This document shows positions 61,724 to 64,000 of a DNA stretch of 64,000 bases, one piece after another. How positions within the stretch are numbered: the first letter of the stretch is position 1; the number at the start of each line of letters is the position of its first letter. The stretch comes from Dipteronia dyeriana (taxonomy: Eukaryota > Streptophyta > Magnoliopsida > Sapindales > Sapindaceae). Both the position numbers and the translations under genes were made by a program. The DNA is taken from the NCBI GenBank assembly GCA_032871835.1, contig CM065297.1:1304501-1368500 (forward strand). The letters run 5' to 3'. The notes under the pieces were generated by a model, which saw only the letters and a list, made by a program, of their open reading frames with translations, was not told the origin of the DNA and did no database searches.

Positions 61724-62900
61724 GTGACCACAATGTTTCATTTGGACCGCCCTGTGTACTTGTTGGGTTATCTTGCTAACCAAAGCCGGGTGTACTTAAT
61801 AGACAAGGAGTTCAAGTAAGTGGAGGTTTTTATTTTATTTTTGTTTATGGTATCTATTTAGGAAATATGGTACCTGTTTTCTTTAATTTAAGTTTTTAAT
61901 CATATATATTTCGTCATGCAGTGTTATGGGATACACATTGCTTCTCAGCTTGATTGAGTACAAAACCCTTGTGATGCGTGGAGATTTGGATAGGGCCAAT
62001 GAAATTTTGCCTTCAATCCCTAAAGAACAATATAACAGGTACTAATGATCTTCTCCTCTGTAAGTTACAGCAAACATATAAAGATTTTTGTTGCAATACT
62101 TTTTTCCTTTTACATTTCTGGGCATTTTCTTCATTTCCACTGTGTTTAGCTTAAATGTTTAGATGCTTCTTGCTTTTGGTCCCAATGATGTCTGTTTCTT
62201 TCCTTGCTGAAATTGAGAAATGCTATTATATGTTCTTATGATTGTTTTCAGAACTTGGTAATTAATAATGCTACACCTTTCTGTCTTGATAAGTTTTTCT
62301 GGCTGCTGTAAGTATATATAAGGAAATATATATGTACGGTATATTTGAACATTTTGAAGCAACAAATTCTGTATATCGGTCGGTGGATTTTATAATTTTT
62401 ACTTGTATTGTTATGATTATGTTGTCTTGCTATGAAAATTGTATTTGGATTTTTACAGTGTTTAATCTCTTGTTACTTGGGACAAAGATAAAAATCTATT
62501 GCCCTGCACACCTTTTAGGTTCTAATGAATAATTTGCTTTCATTATTAGTGTGGCTCGGTTCCTGGAGTCACGAGGTATGATAGAGGAAGCTCTGGAAGT
62601 GGCTACTGACCCTGATTATAGATTTGAGCTAGCCATACAGCTTGGAAGATTGGAGGCCGCACAGGTAAGTCCAGACACTGTGTTGGAGGCTTTCAACTTG
62701 AGAGATTTTGTTACTTGCATTCAAGCTTCATCTTTTTTTTTATTCCTTTGTTTGAATTCCTTTCAAACTGTTATTTGCACTGTGTCTCAGTTTTGGTATA
62801 CACTGAGCTGTTTTCCATTTTTCTGCTGGAAATTGCTAAAGAAGTGCACAGTGAGTCTAAATGGAAGCAATTGGGGGAATTAGCTATGTCCACTGGAAAG
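61724..62900 (+). pseudogene. coatomer subunit beta-prime (COPB2) internal fragment
   Basis: Four exon-like blocks: 61724-61815 (MFHLDRPVYLLGYLANQSRV), 61922-62038 (VMGYTLLLSLIEYKTLVMRG), 62550-62664 ([29 protein letters not shown]) and 62829-62900 ([20 protein letters not shown]). They are collinear and in phase with the WD-associated region of COPI beta-prime, the vesicle coat protein of Golgi-ER transport. No stops within the blocks. The first three have normal splice borders, but the acceptor before the fourth reads TG instead of AG, and residues between blocks three and four are slightly changed. The WD40 repeats before it and the C-terminus after it are absent, so this is a partial duplicate rather than a working gene. 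Confidence 0.85.
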
Positions 62901-63205
62901 GTGTTGTGTAATAAACAGAATCGTCTTTTTTTTCTTTCTCAGATGCTATAGTTATTTAAAACTTGCAGTTGCTTATTTCCTTTCCTACTTGTAAATTCAA
63001 ACATGGTGCAAAAGTTTGGTTTCATTGATGGATGAAAATGTGATCAATTGAGATTGGAGAAAGGAAAACTACCTGCTCTAAAACATTCGCAATTGAATTT
63101 GGAATTTGATACGTGTCAATGGCCGTCAAATATACACTTCGTGTATATGTTTACATTTTAGTATTCACCGTACCATTCTTTTTGCAGTGTGGTTCTGGCC
63201 AGTCT
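62901..63205. other. junction between coatomer and FERONIA-like fragments
   Basis: A ~300-bp AT-rich stretch without recognisable coding sequence separates two unrelated gene fragments in opposite orientation. Confidence 0.5.
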
Positions 63206-64000
63206 CTAGCTCCGATCAATCTCTCCCACCCCAAGAAGTAGTAAATCCTCATCAAAGTTTTTAGTAGCAGATTTGATCTTCTCAGCCGAGTGTGAATTTC
63301 CATACACGGAAAGGGGAAGCCACCCTGATGGCCCATCACTTGGACTCTGGTCTTTCCCACGCCAGCGGTGGCGACGAGTTGTGGCAACAACACAAAAACC
63401 AATGGCAAGGGCAAGAAGAAGTCCACCACCAATGATTTCTTTCTGCTTGTTTGAATTACCTGCCTGGGTCAATGGAAGCGCCAAAGACGGGTCAACTACA
63501 TCCCGTTTAGGACCCGGGATTGGATTGGATCCTGCAAGATTACCATTTGCATTACTTAGTTTGAATATCTCAATCCCATTTAAGATCGCATCATAATACT
63601 GAGGCTTTGTAGACAAGTCTGGATGCATTGCAAGCCATAGATTTTGCTGTGATCCCCCACTTAGAACAAGCACAGCATAATCCTTGTATACCGGAACTCC
63701 ATTATGTTTCGCCCACCCAACGGCATCAGCCCCAGACACAGCAGTTTGATTATTGAGGAAAATGTCAAACACTCTCTGATTAATTTTGGTCATATCTGCG
63801 TGAACCTCACAGAAATGAAACCTAACCAGGTAAAGGAATCCAGAGTCGACACTGAAGATCCAAGTCAAATTGTAATTCCGGTTGATTTGAGGATCTGGCC
63901 CCATTGTTCTAGCAGTGGAATAGACACTCTCAGGTGCAACATAAGTAGGCATGTTTTGAGGATAGGTAATGTTTATGGTTGGATCAATAGTCCCTAGTAC
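63206..64000 (-). pseudogene. FERONIA-like receptor, kinase-less truncated copy (runs off window)
   Basis: The open frame enters from beyond 64000 and corresponds to FERONIA residues about 258-553. It carries the second malectin-like region (MPTYVAPESVYSTARTMGPD, DIFLNNQTA, VYKDYAVLV, LNGIEIFKLS), the juxtamembrane KQKEIIGGG and a membrane span. It then keeps only the first part of the kinase N-lobe (SATKNFDEDLLLLGVGEIDRS, then stop). Compared with the intact gene, about 20 residues before the kinase (the TNTTGSY region) and seven in the glycine loop are deleted, and the homology ends right after. It might be expressed as a receptor lacking the kinase, but truncation by rearrangement is simpler. 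The 5' part lies outside the window. Confidence 0.88.

Overview
This is nuclear DNA from a flowering plant, almost certainly a eudicot; I cannot name the genus. The evidence is spliced genes with GT-AG introns, AT-rich intergenic DNA, plant-specific families (CrRLK1L receptor, inactive LRR receptor kinase, h-type thioredoxin, GRF zinc finger) and many plant transposon relics (MULE, CACTA, hAT, Harbinger-like, Ty1/copia).

Seven genes look intact. (1) An LRR receptor-like kinase with an HGN pseudokinase loop (+, 3482-5506). (2) A convergent 13-exon coiled-coil gene (-, 10364-6189) with seven consecutive 63-nt exons. (3) A small GRF zinc-finger/membrane-anchor protein (+, 12689-13184). (4) A UBC8/10-class ubiquitin-conjugating enzyme (+, 26371-28389). 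(5) A TRX h9-like thioredoxin with an acylation-type N-terminus (+, 31497-33121). (6) A FERONIA-type receptor kinase (-, 48719-46035). (7) RNA polymerase II subunit RPB4 (+, 57048-60026). They are ordinary single genes, not an operon-like system.

Between them lie repeat blocks. At 10.9-12.4 kb is a 1.5-kb element with long inverted termini. At 13.8-22.1 kb is a decayed MuDR-type transposase gene split by a 3.9-kb CACTA element. At 22.2-25.1 kb are a 505-bp tandem duplication, a hAT MITE with an exact 8-bp target duplication and a deleted copia fragment. At 33.6-39.2 kb are an F-box/DUF295 relic and a decayed hAT element containing a MITE. At 40.0-42.1 kb is a palindromic mosaic next to a broken ORF that I only tentatively identify. 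At 42-46 kb is AT-rich, gene-poor DNA. At 50.0-51.5 kb are microsatellite, minisatellite and tandem repeats.

The right-hand part holds broken gene copies: an N-terminal FERONIA relic (53 kb) and, at 61.1-64 kb, adjoining fragments of three unrelated genes (PDCD2 C-terminus, coatomer beta-prime, FERONIA-like ectodomain) in alternating orientation. I see no clearly new biological system. The most unusual items are the 63-nt exon array, the precise CACTA-in-MULE nesting, the palindromic mosaic and the gene-fragment cluster. Exon borders were worked out by eye from splice sites and family similarity.
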